Assembly (NCBI GenBank): GCA_024434115.1
Contig: QMIT01000001.1
Coordinates: 248,001-312,000, forward strand
Source of the DNA: Chloroflexota bacterium
GTDB taxonomy: Bacteria > Chloroflexota > Anaerolineae > Aggregatilineales > J027
DNA: 64,000 nt
Direction: 5' to 3'
Of the stretch, positions 46,076 to 54,751 are shown piece after piece. Below the pieces are notes generated by a model, which saw only the letters and a list, made by a program, of their open reading frames with translations, was not told where the DNA came from and did no database searches. Positions within the stretch are counted from its first letter, which is position 1. The number at the start of each line of letters is the position of its first letter. Both the position numbers and the translations under genes were made by a program.

Positions 46076-46788
46076 ACCGCCGCCTCCACTGTGCCAATAA
46101 AACGATAGCCCTGTCCGGGGACGGTTTCAATATACTGGGGGTCGGTGGGATCGTCATCCAATGCCCGCCGCAGTTCAGCAATCCGAGTATCCACCGCACG
46201 GGTGCCCGCCGGATAATCCCAACCCCATACGGCATCCAACAGACGTTCGCGGGTGATGAGTTCGTCGGGGTGGGTCATCAAATAAGCCAGCAACGCAATC
46301 GCCTTCGGAGTCAGGGCCAATTCCTCGCCATTGAGCCATAAACGACGCGCCATACGATCTAGCGAAATGGGGCCGCTGGTGAGGCGAGAGGCGGTGCTGA
46401 GGGGGGGCTGACCGGGGCGGGCACGGCGCAAAACAGAACGAATACGGGCCACCAATTCATGGGGGTCAAAGGGCTTGTTCAAATAATCGTCCGCGCCTTC
46501 TTCCAATGCCATCGCTCGTTCGGTGGATTCGCCCACACGGGTCAGCAAAATCACGGGTGTCCAATTACCAGACTGGCGTAGGCGGCGTAGGGCTTCGCGG
46601 CCATCTATGTTTGGCATCAGGACATCCATCACGATGAGATTCGGCTCGAAATGGCTAGTTTTATCGAGAGCCTCTTGTCCGTCGGTGGCGATTTCGACGG
46701 TGAACCCAGATCGCCCAAAGAAAGAAGCCAAATTGGAGCGGATGGCTTCTTCGTCATCTACCAAGAGGATTTTCGGTTTTGTATCCAT
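46072..46788 (-). CDS. OmpR-family response regulator
   Basis: 238 aa. The receiver has VDDEEAI, phosphoacceptor Asp55 in LIVMDVLMPNIDG, LLTRV and NKPFDP. The winged-helix domain has LTPKAIALLAYLMTHPDELITRERLLDAVWGWDY and RTVPGQGYRF-like end blocks (IETVPGQGYRFIG). AAAGGA precedes its ATG. First gene of the pair with the membrane kinase. Targets may include the lipoprotein gene downstream, which is inference. Confidence 0.94.
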   Translation of the reverse strand: MDTKPKILLVDDEEAIRSNLASFFGRSGFTVEIATDGQEALDKTSHFEPNLIVMDVLMPNIDGREALRRLRQSGNWTPVILLTRVGESTERAMALEEGADDYLNKPFDPHELVARIRSVLRRARPGQPPLSTASRLTSGPISLDRMARRLWLNGEELALTPKAIALLAYLMTHPDELITRERLLDAVWGWDYPAGTRAVDTRIAELRRALDDDPTDPQYIETVPGQGYRFIGTVEAAV

Positions 46789-47020
46789 GCTGTGAATCCT
46801 TTAGTCTGTTTATTAGTGCTGCCCCACCAAACAGACACTGTCTTACCTGTTATTGTAGTCGAATATAGCGAGAGGTAAAGTGAACCCTACTCCCTGTCTT
46901 ATCAATCTCTAAATTTAACCCAATTCTGTTGCGATGGTAGGTTTGGAGTGTTACAAGTCCGCTACACCCCGTTACGATTCCGAAAAAAAACCTGTTTTGG
47001 GGGTACTAGAGAGGGAGGGC

Positions 47021-47026
47021 TATAAT
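47021..47026 (+). promoter_or_regulatory. -10 box ahead of the SDR gene
   Basis: TATAAT lies 37 nt before the ATG at 47063. TTGGGG sits 18 nt upstream as a possible -35. The 274-bp gap from 46789 to 47062 otherwise shows nothing recognisable. Confidence 0.5.
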
Positions 47027-47062
47027 AAAATCCTGCATATCTCAAATTGGGGAGTGAAGATA

Positions 47063-47854
47063 ATGGATTTAGGATTGGATGGAAAAAAAGTTTTTGTGGC
47101 CGCAAGTCGCAGTGGGTTGGGGGCTGCTACGGCCCGACGATTCAGCCTTGAAGGGGCGTTGGTTGCCATTAATGGCCGTAACCTTGAAACCCTGACGGAA
47201 ACGGCGCAGATGATTGAACGTGAATCAGGACACACTGTTTGGCCGATTGACGGCGACATTCACCACGAAACTGGGGCCAAGCAGGTGATTGAGGCGACTA
47301 TTCAAAAATTGGGTGGGCTGGATGTTTTAGTGACAAACGCGGGAGGGCCACCACCCGGTAATTTTGAAAAATTTCAGATGAGCGATTGGGAAAGTGCCTA
47401 TCGTGCGTTGATGGCAGCACCAATTCAGATGATCCAGACTGCTTTGCCTGCGCTGCGCCAATCGGCAAGCCCAGCGATTTTGTTGATTACCTCCCTGACG
47501 ACTAAACAGGCGGGTGATAATCTTATATTGTCGAACGTCATGCGAGCAGGATTGGCAGGGTTGGTCAAATCGCTGGCGAATGAGCTAGGGCCAAGCGGGA
47601 TTCGTATCAATGCCATTTTGCCGGGATGGACAGAAACTGAGCGAGTGACTCAAATTTTGTCGGTGGTGGCCTCATCTAGTGGGTCAACAATGGACGAAGA
47701 ACGGGTCAAACGGCAAACAAACATTCCCTTGCGGCGGATGGGCCGACCCGAAGAATTTGGGAATGTGGCGACATTTATCTGTTCCCCGGCGGCGGGTTTT
47801 ATTCATGGAGCGCTGATTCCGGTGGATGGCGGTGAAATTCGAGCCACGATGTAG
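47063..47854 (+). CDS. SDR-family oxidoreductase, FabG-like
   Basis: 263 aa from the ATG at 47063, with GGGGAG upstream; the longer open frame to 46934 has no support. Rossmann fold: VFVAASRSGLGAATARRF for nucleotide binding, NGRNLETL suggesting NADPH, VTNAGGPPPG, and the C-terminal IHGALIPVDGG. The usual YxxxK is absent: the segment reads LSNVMRAGLAGLVKSLA, as in a known FabG-like SDR subgroup. The activity is therefore uncertain. Confidence 0.87.
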   Translation: MDLGLDGKKVFVAASRSGLGAATARRFSLEGALVAINGRNLETLTETAQMIERESGHTVWPIDGDIHHETGAKQVIEATIQKLGGLDVLVTNAGGPPPGNFEKFQMSDWESAYRALMAAPIQMIQTALPALRQSASPAILLITSLTTKQAGDNLILSNVMRAGLAGLVKSLANELGPSGIRINAILPGWTETERVTQILSVVASSSGSTMDEERVKRQTNIPLRRMGRPEEFGNVATFICSPAAGFIHGALIPVDGGEIRATM

Positions 47855-47910
47855 CGAAGGAAATTGTAGAAGGGGATAGAGTTCTCTGCTATCCCCCTTG
47901 ATAGGTCAGG

Positions 47911-48339
47911 TTATTGATCTGCCAACGACAGGATATAAGCAATGATCGAGTCTACTTGTTGATCGTTCAGGCGCACACGATAGTCGGAGGGGTGGATGCC
48001 ACGTGCATAGCCATCCGGGACTTTGGCGCGTGGTTCAAGGATGGATTCACGGAGATAGGCTTCGTCGGCGATGACAATTGTTTCGTTGGTCAAGAGGCGT
48101 TCGGAATTATATAGGCCGTTAAATGCGGCGGCGGTTCGACTGCCAACATAATGACAGCCGATGCACCCATAATCGTAGGCAAGGCTTTGGCCGCGTGCAA
48201 CCGCGTTGGGGTCAAGGGGCGGTGTAGCAGAAACAAGCTCATCTGAGGCCATAAAACTCGAAAAAATGCCAGCGAATAAGACGAGGGCCGTCAACACAGC
48301 CATGATGCTGGGCAGACAGGCGGAATTGGTGGTGCTCAT
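47911..48339 (-). CDS. Membrane-anchored class I c-type cytochrome
   Basis: 142 aa from the ATG at 48339 (MSTTNSACLPS). One N-terminal helix (about 12-31) anchors it, facing outward. The haem site is CIGCH (59-63). The C-terminal GYARGIHPSDY corresponds to GYxxGIMPxxY in related cytochromes, so the distal ligand Met is replaced by His116, followed by RLNDQQVDSIIAYILSL. It probably carries electrons in a respiratory chain, but no oxidase genes are nearby. Confidence 0.85.
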   Translation of the reverse strand: MSTTNSACLPSIMAVLTALVLFAGIFSSFMASDELVSATPPLDPNAVARGQSLAYDYGCIGCHYVGSRTAAAFNGLYNSERLLTNETIVIADEAYLRESILEPRAKVPDGYARGIHPSDYRVRLNDQQVDSIIAYILSLADQ

Positions 48340-48484
48340 GATTTCCCAAAAATCCTTGCATTGTGAAATACTACACAAATAAATAACATAGCCCGAACTT
48401 GCCACCCTGTATAGTTTGCCTCATAATCGCCATAGGGTGTTGAAAGTCATCTATTTTTTCGCAGAAGAAGGGCTAACATTCTTC

Positions 48485-50560
48485 GTGTCCCATATATTTG
48501 TCAGCTATTCACGCCGAAATCTTACGTTTGTAACGCAGTTGGTGAAGGACTTGCAGCAGGCGGGTTTGGCCGTCTGGTTTGACCAGATCAGCATTCAACC
48601 GGGTGATATTTGGGAAGCGGCGATTGAGAAGGGTCTCAAAGAAGCGATTGCGGTAGTTGTGGTTATATCACCGGACTCAATGGCGTCGGAGTATGTGCGC
48701 AAGGAAGTCAATTTCGCACAGGAATCTGACCAACTGATTCTGCCCGTTTTGTATCAGCCTGCCCAATTGTTTCTCAATTTGCAGACGATTCAATGGGTGG
48801 ATTTGAGCAGCGAGACGGTGTATCCGACCAATTTGCCAAAACTGATTGCGGTGTTGAGTCGTGAGCCGGGATTATCCAACCATTCAGCACCAGAGGAAGC
48901 TGTCGCGGTAGATGATACGCGAAAACTGAGTCCCACCTTGTTACAGCGTTACCTGCATATTGTTACCCTCATCGCTGAACGGACTGCCGGACATTTGGAA
49001 TGGCGACGATTGGCGGGGAGCATCAGCACTGCCAGCCAACTCCACACAGGGGCACAGGCACTGGCCCTCACGCGATTGAATCCACCGACAGGTAGCCGCC
49101 TTGCTGCTTACTTGGCAACGAGTCCCTCCGCGCAAATTTTGCACCTGATTTGCCGTATCGAAAAAGATGTATTTTTTGTAGAGGATGAGCAAGGGCAGGA
49201 CACGGAACTTTCAATTGGGGATTTGGCACGTACCTTGCAGCATAGCCCGGTCAAAGTGCTGGTCATACAAGGACGGGTCTCGCTGGCGGGGATGCAAAAG
49301 CTATTGGAACAATCCTCGGTGCAAGTTGTCCTTACTGTTGGGGCATCGGAGGTTGCGCAACAATTGTTTGCTGAACATTTTTATTCGACCCTTGCCATCG
49401 GCAAGACGGTGCAAGAAGCATATCAAACCGCTTTGAATGGCATGGGGACTGACGATACCCACGATTTTCAACTGATTGCCAAACAAGATGCGGTGGTGTT
49501 GGACTATCTACCTATCGAAAAGCGTGCCGTACAGCCAATTATTGACCCCGGTTTGCCACCGATGCGAAATGTGCCGATCAACCTCGATTTTGTAGGACAG
49601 GGGCAGTCGCTGTTGGAAATGGGCGCAAAACTTAATGACAGCCGACAGCTTATGATTTATGGCCTAAGCGGGATTGGCAAAAGCTGGCTGGCGAGTGAGT
49701 ATATTGCCCGCTATGGCTGGCGCTTTTCGGACGGCATAGTCTGGGTACAGGTGTCGGAGCAGACCCGCGCAGAGGATATTTTTAATCAACTGCGACTGCT
49801 GCTGGAGTTGCCGCTGAGTACCCCATTGGCAGATTTAGAAAATGTACTGCGTCAGCGCCGTGTGCTATTGGTGCTCGACCAAGCGAATGAGTGGGGAAGT
49901 GGGACAGAATTGACTGAACTGGCCCAATTTGTCAGCCGACTTGACCCGCTAGGTGGTACACGGGTGATGTTGACCTCGTGGGAGAGCATCTCGGGTTTCT
50001 CGGAGGTGAGTGGGGCACGCGATTTGACATTGGTCGAAATGCAATCGGCTGACGCGGAAGCATTGATCCAAAAGTTAATCGCTGACCATGACCTTGCTGC
50101 TGAATTTCAAGACGAAAAAGTATTGCGTCAGTTCATCGAAAAGACGATATTCACTCCTTGGTTGATTAAAGAGGCATTGCGTTTAGCACGTCTTGACGGA
50201 GTAGAAGCAGCATTGGAAGATTTGGAGACCCTATCGGCAGATACCACACGCTTGTTTGAGCATCATGTTGGGGTGCAGTATCAAAATTTACCTACTCCGA
50301 CTCGAGCCTTTTTGCGCCAGCTACAAGGGCTGTCGGATGGGTTTGACCGAAGATTGGTACAGGCGATTGATTCCCAAAGCCGTGAACATTTGCGACAATT
50401 AATCCAGCGCCAACTACTGCGTCGTGAGGATCGGTTATATACAATCCCGCCAACGGTGCGGCTCTATCTGCGGCAACGGTATCCTTTGAGTGAGGCCGAG
50501 CAAGACACGATTGACCAACAAGTTATCCGCTATTGGGTGCAGGCCGGGGGAGCAAGCTAG
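48485..50560 (+). CDS. TIR / CHAT-like / NB-ARC STAND protein
   Basis: 691 aa from the GTG at 48485 (MSHIFVSYSRRN, AGAAGGG 12 nt upstream), which gives a typical TIR N-terminus; the open frame reaches 48416. TIR (1-130): HIFVSYSR, WFDQISIQPGDIWEAAIEKG with Glu44 in the catalytic position, and VVVISPDS. Residues about 165-355 look like a CHAT domain without its His/Cys pair (VLVIQGRVS, FAEHFYSTLAIGKTVQEAYQTAL). NB-ARC: Walker A GLSGIGKS (393-400), Walker B VLLVLDQA and GGTRVMLTSW, then a winged-helix region. No repeats are attached; the sensor is probably the TPR protein 2 nt downstream. Likely a defence or cell-death NTPase. Confidence 0.83.
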   Translation: MSHIFVSYSRRNLTFVTQLVKDLQQAGLAVWFDQISIQPGDIWEAAIEKGLKEAIAVVVVISPDSMASEYVRKEVNFAQESDQLILPVLYQPAQLFLNLQTIQWVDLSSETVYPTNLPKLIAVLSREPGLSNHSAPEEAVAVDDTRKLSPTLLQRYLHIVTLIAERTAGHLEWRRLAGSISTASQLHTGAQALALTRLNPPTGSRLAAYLATSPSAQILHLICRIEKDVFFVEDEQGQDTELSIGDLARTLQHSPVKVLVIQGRVSLAGMQKLLEQSSVQVVLTVGASEVAQQLFAEHFYSTLAIGKTVQEAYQTALNGMGTDDTHDFQLIAKQDAVVLDYLPIEKRAVQPIIDPGLPPMRNVPINLDFVGQGQSLLEMGAKLNDSRQLMIYGLSGIGKSWLASEYIARYGWRFSDGIVWVQVSEQTRAEDIFNQLRLLLELPLSTPLADLENVLRQRRVLLVLDQANEWGSGTELTELAQFVSRLDPLGGTRVMLTSWESISGFSEVSGARDLTLVEMQSADAEALIQKLIADHDLAAEFQDEKVLRQFIEKTIFTPWLIKEALRLARLDGVEAALEDLETLSADTTRLFEHHVGVQYQNLPTPTRAFLRQLQGLSDGFDRRLVQAIDSQSREHLRQLIQRQLLRREDRLYTIPPTVRLYLRQRYPLSEAEQDTIDQQVIRYWVQAGGAS

Positions 50561-50562
50561 GC

Positions 50563-51852
50563 ATGGGAACGATCACTAATCCATCTGCACTGACACGCGA
50601 ACAACAGGCGGCTCTCAATAATCTACGCGGCATTTTGGGTCGCCAATTGCGGCCTGCCAGCAAAACTGACCCGACCCTGTTGGCAGAGTTGATTCTGCAA
50701 AATGCGACACTAATGCGCGAAAACGGTCTTGCTGGTGAATTATTAGATTATCTTCAGCGGGTGCGTGAAAAGCTGGATGCCGAAAATCCTCTCTACGCCC
50801 GCTTGGGTATTGAGATCGCCGTGACGCTGGATGCGATTGATGGACGCCAGCATGAGGCGGGGGAGCTTTTTCAAACTACATTGGCTTGGTATCGGGCGCA
50901 CCCGATACCATTGGCCGAGGGGCAAGCTCGCATCGCCTATGGCCGTTTTTTGATTCATCGTAGCCAACTCCAAGAGGCGATGGCGCAGTATCAACAGGCA
51001 CTAGAATTGTTGAAGGAGTATCCGGCAGAAACGGCCCTTGCTCAAAGCGAAATGGGCAGAGCGTTGGTGGGGCAGGGCAAATTCGGCGAGGCGGTCAGTC
51101 GTTTTGAGAAAGCCTATGGTTTATCCAGCGGCGATGGCAAATCCACCGTGCGCCTGTTAAATGATTTTGCAGCCGCATTGATTGAGTTGGGTGAGATGGA
51201 GCGGGCTGAAAAATTGCTCACTGAAGGGATAGAGACCGCCACCCAGCAGGGGTTATGGTTGGTGCGGGCCAATCTGCGCCGTCAAATGGCTTATATCTAT
51301 CACCTGCGGGCTGAAAAATCGAGTGATGCGGCGGCGGCACAGCCCTATCTGGATGAGGCCGAACGTTTACTTCAACAGACAGCCGCCGAGATGCTACCGC
51401 TGCAAAACACACTGGATTTGGCGGTGGTGTATCATGATTTGGGTCGGATTGAAACCCAACAGCGCCAATTTACTGAAGCCGAAGCTCACCTGCGTTTGAG
51501 CCTTGAATTATTCCAGCGATTGGGCAATTTGCGGAATGAGGCGGTGGCTGAAATAACACTGGGCACACTGGTGGTGTTAAAAAATGGGGATATTGCGGCG
51601 GGGAATGAGCATCTCCATCGCTCACTCCAATTGGCAGATAAGGTGGGGGATGGGTTTACCCTGCGTCAAGCGGCTGAGACTTTGACCCGCCTGCATCAGC
51701 TTCAGGCGAATCGGGCCAAAACACAACCCCGCGAAATTCGTATACAGGTTATTGACCAGCTTTCCTTTAGTCGAGCAAAATTGGTGGACTATGGATTGCC
51801 AGAGGCGGCCCAAGTGATGGCAAGCATGATGACGGAACTTGAGGCGTTATAG
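50563..51852 (+). CDS. TPR-repeat protein, presumed sensor of the TIR/NB-ARC protein
   Basis: 429 aa from the ATG at 50563 (MGTITNPSALTREQQ), 2 nt after the TIR gene stop, with GGGGGAG in the end of that gene. Almost entirely helical. TPR-type units are visible, for example ARIAYGRFLIHRSQLQEAMAQYQQALEL, SEMGRALVGQGKFGEAVSRFEKAY, LNDFAAALIELGEMERAEKLL and VYHDLGRIETQQRQFTEAEAHLRLSLELF. TPR arrays bind proteins and usually sit C-terminal in STAND NTPases; here the array is a separate polypeptide. Confidence 0.85.
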   Translation: MGTITNPSALTREQQAALNNLRGILGRQLRPASKTDPTLLAELILQNATLMRENGLAGELLDYLQRVREKLDAENPLYARLGIEIAVTLDAIDGRQHEAGELFQTTLAWYRAHPIPLAEGQARIAYGRFLIHRSQLQEAMAQYQQALELLKEYPAETALAQSEMGRALVGQGKFGEAVSRFEKAYGLSSGDGKSTVRLLNDFAAALIELGEMERAEKLLTEGIETATQQGLWLVRANLRRQMAYIYHLRAEKSSDAAAAQPYLDEAERLLQQTAAEMLPLQNTLDLAVVYHDLGRIETQQRQFTEAEAHLRLSLELFQRLGNLRNEAVAEITLGTLVVLKNGDIAAGNEHLHRSLQLADKVGDGFTLRQAAETLTRLHQLQANRAKTQPREIRIQVIDQLSFSRAKLVDYGLPEAAQVMASMMTELEAL

Positions 51853-51854
51853 TT

Positions 51855-51884
51855 GATAAAGCGAGAACAGATAAAGCGAGAGCA
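51855..51884 (+). repeat. Two-copy 15-bp tandem repeat abutting a start codon
   Basis: GATAAAGCGAGAACA (51855-51869) is followed directly by GATAAAGCGAGAGCA (51870-51884), one mismatch, and then the ATG at 51885. Each copy carries a weak purine-rich ribosome-site-like GCGAGA. Confidence 0.8.
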
Positions 51885-52724
51885 ATGACGACTGATCTAG
51901 ATTTTCCATTTGACAATGAGACGGTGTATTGCGAGAACCATCCTAATCGAGCGGCGATAGAGCACTGCGAAGTCTGCCAGAAGGCCCTGTGTGGCTACTG
52001 CCTCTATTACACGGTAGATGGGCAGCGGCTTTGTAAAGAACATGCCATGCAAGCCGAGGCACAAGGGGTGCAAGTCATTTCGCCTGCTATCTATGCGGCA
52101 GGTATTATTCCAGCGCAGGCCCGTGCTACCGAATCGGCAGAAAAGGTCGAGGGGGAAGTACGTAAAGTAAAAGGGGCGATTGCTGGCAAAAAGGTCATGT
52201 ATCAGGCCAATAACAATGATGTGATGGCGTTCGTTGCTTTATTGGTTTCAGTCATCACTGTCCCGAGCCTTTGCTGTATGGGTGGTGCGTGCTTGCCATT
52301 GGTCGGCTTTTTGCTATCCGTGTTGGCACTGGTTAATGCCAAAGATGCGGTGGATACCAAACGTACCCGTCAGCAAGCATTTATTGGCCTAGGGGTCTCT
52401 GGGGTGTTTGGGTTAGGCCTTGCGGCCTGTGTTGCGTTTTATGCGGTGGCGATGGCAGGAGCGTTTCAGTCGAACTCAGGGTTCAACTATTACTTCCCGA
52501 CCTCCAACCCGACCTACTATTATTATCTGACGCCAAGTGTTCAACCCATTGCAACCTCAACGCCGCGCCAAACGGCTACCCCATCACCGAGCGCGACATC
52601 GCGGGTGCAAACGAATCCCACCAAAGCGGCATCTCCTCAACCTAAACTCAGCGATGAGGAGGTTGAATGGTGGGAGGCCCTTAGCCAAATATTCGATAGG
52701 TCAGTACCAGTGGGATTTGAGTGA
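51885..52724 (+). CDS. B-box-type zinc-finger membrane protein
   Basis: 279 aa. The N-terminus has a B-box-like zinc site (VYCENHPNRAAIEHCEVCQKALC, CLYY, RLCKEH). A linker with an amphipathic helix is followed by two or three membrane helices (about 114-155 and 165-195, including a Cys-rich SLCCMGGACLPLVGF), then a Tyr-, Thr- and Pro-rich tail that probably lies outside. Function unknown; such proteins are common in Chloroflexota. It starts 32 nt after the TPR gene and may belong to the same transcript. Its last 44 nt overlap the convergent glycosyltransferase gene. Confidence 0.75.
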   Translation: MTTDLDFPFDNETVYCENHPNRAAIEHCEVCQKALCGYCLYYTVDGQRLCKEHAMQAEAQGVQVISPAIYAAGIIPAQARATESAEKVEGEVRKVKGAIAGKKVMYQANNNDVMAFVALLVSVITVPSLCCMGGACLPLVGFLLSVLALVNAKDAVDTKRTRQQAFIGLGVSGVFGLGLAACVAFYAVAMAGAFQSNSGFNYYFPTSNPTYYYYLTPSVQPIATSTPRQTATPSPSATSRVQTNPTKAASPQPKLSDEEVEWWEALSQIFDRSVPVGFE

Positions 52725-54732
52725 AATCAGGATGGTCGGGCTGGGTATCGGTACGGAGCAGACGTCTGCCGTCCGGGTAATGATACACACCGATACGGAG
52801 GCTTAGGCCCTCTTGATCCAAAACACTGGCATCGGTCAGCGGAATGATATGCTCATCCCGGATGATGTCACCGGAGCGCCACCACGACATATGGAATTGA
52901 TCGTTTTGTGGCTGGCTGTCGTGCTGTGAAATTTGCGTACCATCCGCCCCGACCAGATGCACAAAAATGTGATAATCGGCGTCGGGTTGTTTATGCGCTT
53001 GCCACCAGAGGGTCACTTTTAAGCCTGCGGGGGTCTTTTCGGCGCGATAACTCAACAATTCCACCCCGTCTTGGAAATTGGCCTGAATGGATAGAGCATC
53101 ATCTGGTGCGGCCACCAAAATGGGCCAGTTCTGCCACAGGGGCCAATAGATGACCATTTCGCCCCCGGCAATCACGGTTGGGCCAGTAATGGTAAAGACG
53201 GTAATGGGTTGCAGCGCACCGGGCCATGAAGTCAGGCAGGGATACCACCCCGGAAAAAGGGCCAGCAGAAAAGGCGGTTCTTTCAACATCAAGCGGGCCA
53301 ACTGCAAATTATTTTCGCAGGTAAAACGCTCCGTGCCTTTGGTCGCGTCAATTACTTCCGGAGAGACCAAGCCTTCTAAGTCCAAAATCCGCCGATCTGA
53401 AACGTGGGCAATGGCGCCGATGTCATTCAAGGCGATGAGTTGGTCGGGCGTGGTGTGGCTTTGGAACCAATAGCCAACGGCGACGTGCATTTTGCGGAGT
53501 TGGCTGACATCGTTTGAGACTTGATCGGCGTTATAGAAGCCCCGATTAAAGATGAAGATACCTAGAATAAATACCAATATCCCGGATAAGAAAGATCGGG
53601 TAGCTGGTTGGTAGAGGCGCAGCGATTTTAGACGTGGATGCTGGAATCCTTGCAGCAGCGCATCTATACCGATGACGGCGATTAGGGCATGAAATGGAAT
53701 GGCGGGCGTGACATAACGCCCATGGTTCATGATATAGCGTTCTGGCCCCAAAAATAGCACCACCAGCACAAATAGGATGGGCCACAAGGGCCACAAAAAT
53801 GCAGGCCCGCCTTTTTTACTTGATCGCCACAACAGATAGACCGTGCCAATCGCGGCAAGAATGACCAGCCCCCAACCTTGATCGCGTAATGGCGTCCAGA
53901 AAAATTCGCGGGGCAAGTCGGGCCATGTTTTCCCCAAAAACGACTTGGCGCGAAAGGTGTTGGGCAGGGGGTAGTCGTCTATCAGCAGGCAGGCGATAGG
54001 ATAGGCACTTGCCAGCACTAGATAGGATACCATGCTCGTCCATGCCCGCCGGAACTTCTTGAGGATGCCTTGAAAAGCGATTCTTTCACGTATGGGGATC
54101 AAGACAAAGGCATCCAGCCCAATGAGCAGGCACAAAAAATAGGCTTCGGGACGGACAAGGCTGGTGATGGCCGCTAAAATCGCGGTGCGCTGCGAAAAGG
54201 CACGATTTTGTTGAATATCCTCAAGGTGACTCCACAGCGTTATGATACAAAAGGCGGTAAAGGCAGTCGTCTCCATGCCGGAAAGCCCCATCCACATAAA
54301 GCGTCCAGTCAGGGCGGTTAGGGTACCCGCCGCTAGACCGATCCAGCTTTTGCGGGTGGCCCACCAACCGAAACCCGTGATGGCGATAATGCTTAATACA
54401 TGCCAAATTGCCCCGAGCGCAATCGCAATATCCACCTGCTGCATCACCGAAGGGTTGGTGACGACGTAAATGGCGGCAAGCGCCAAAACCCAAAATGGGC
54501 TGGTCGCGCCTGTTGTCAGCGTCGAATCGTTATAGGACAGCCCTTTGCCCTGCGCCAGATGGTCGGCAAATCGGACATGAATCCATGTGTCATCAAGGAG
54601 CGCACCAACTTGTCCATCATTTTCGTCTAACGTGAGACGCACGGTATAGAGCAAGTAAGCCGATGCAATAAGGGTTACTACCAAGAAAATGCCGAGGGTA
54701 CGCTTCGGCTTTTCAAGAAAAATCTGGAACAT
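52681..54732 (-). CDS. GT-C-type polytopic glycosyltransferase
   Basis: 683 aa. About eleven membrane helices fill the first 430 residues. The first outside loop has DDTWIHVRFADHLAQGKGLSYN with the catalytic-type Asp pair, then TTGATSPFW, as in the AftB/ArnT-like lipid-linked sugar transferases. The C-terminal 230 residues form a soluble beta-sandwich (LKVTLWWQAHKQPDADYHIFVHL), probably outside and carbohydrate-facing. It would move a sugar from a polyprenyl phosphate to a cell-surface glycan. Last gene of a long minus-strand chain; 19 nt after the GNAT gene. Confidence 0.78.
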   Translation of the reverse strand: MFQIFLEKPKRTLGIFLVVTLIASAYLLYTVRLTLDENDGQVGALLDDTWIHVRFADHLAQGKGLSYNDSTLTTGATSPFWVLALAAIYVVTNPSVMQQVDIAIALGAIWHVLSIIAITGFGWWATRKSWIGLAAGTLTALTGRFMWMGLSGMETTAFTAFCIITLWSHLEDIQQNRAFSQRTAILAAITSLVRPEAYFLCLLIGLDAFVLIPIRERIAFQGILKKFRRAWTSMVSYLVLASAYPIACLLIDDYPLPNTFRAKSFLGKTWPDLPREFFWTPLRDQGWGLVILAAIGTVYLLWRSSKKGGPAFLWPLWPILFVLVVLFLGPERYIMNHGRYVTPAIPFHALIAVIGIDALLQGFQHPRLKSLRLYQPATRSFLSGILVFILGIFIFNRGFYNADQVSNDVSQLRKMHVAVGYWFQSHTTPDQLIALNDIGAIAHVSDRRILDLEGLVSPEVIDATKGTERFTCENNLQLARLMLKEPPFLLALFPGWYPCLTSWPGALQPITVFTITGPTVIAGGEMVIYWPLWQNWPILVAAPDDALSIQANFQDGVELLSYRAEKTPAGLKVTLWWQAHKQPDADYHIFVHLVGADGTQISQHDSQPQNDQFHMSWWRSGDIIRDEHIIPLTDASVLDQEGLSLRIGVYHYPDGRRLLRTDTQPDHPDFTQIPLVLTYRIFG

Positions 54733-54751
54733 GATTCACTCTCAGGGATTC

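Noticed and set aside
48416-48484. Longer N-terminus of the TIR protein from a TTG
   Set aside because: The GTG at 48485 has a better ribosome site and yields the usual TIR start HIFVSYSR.
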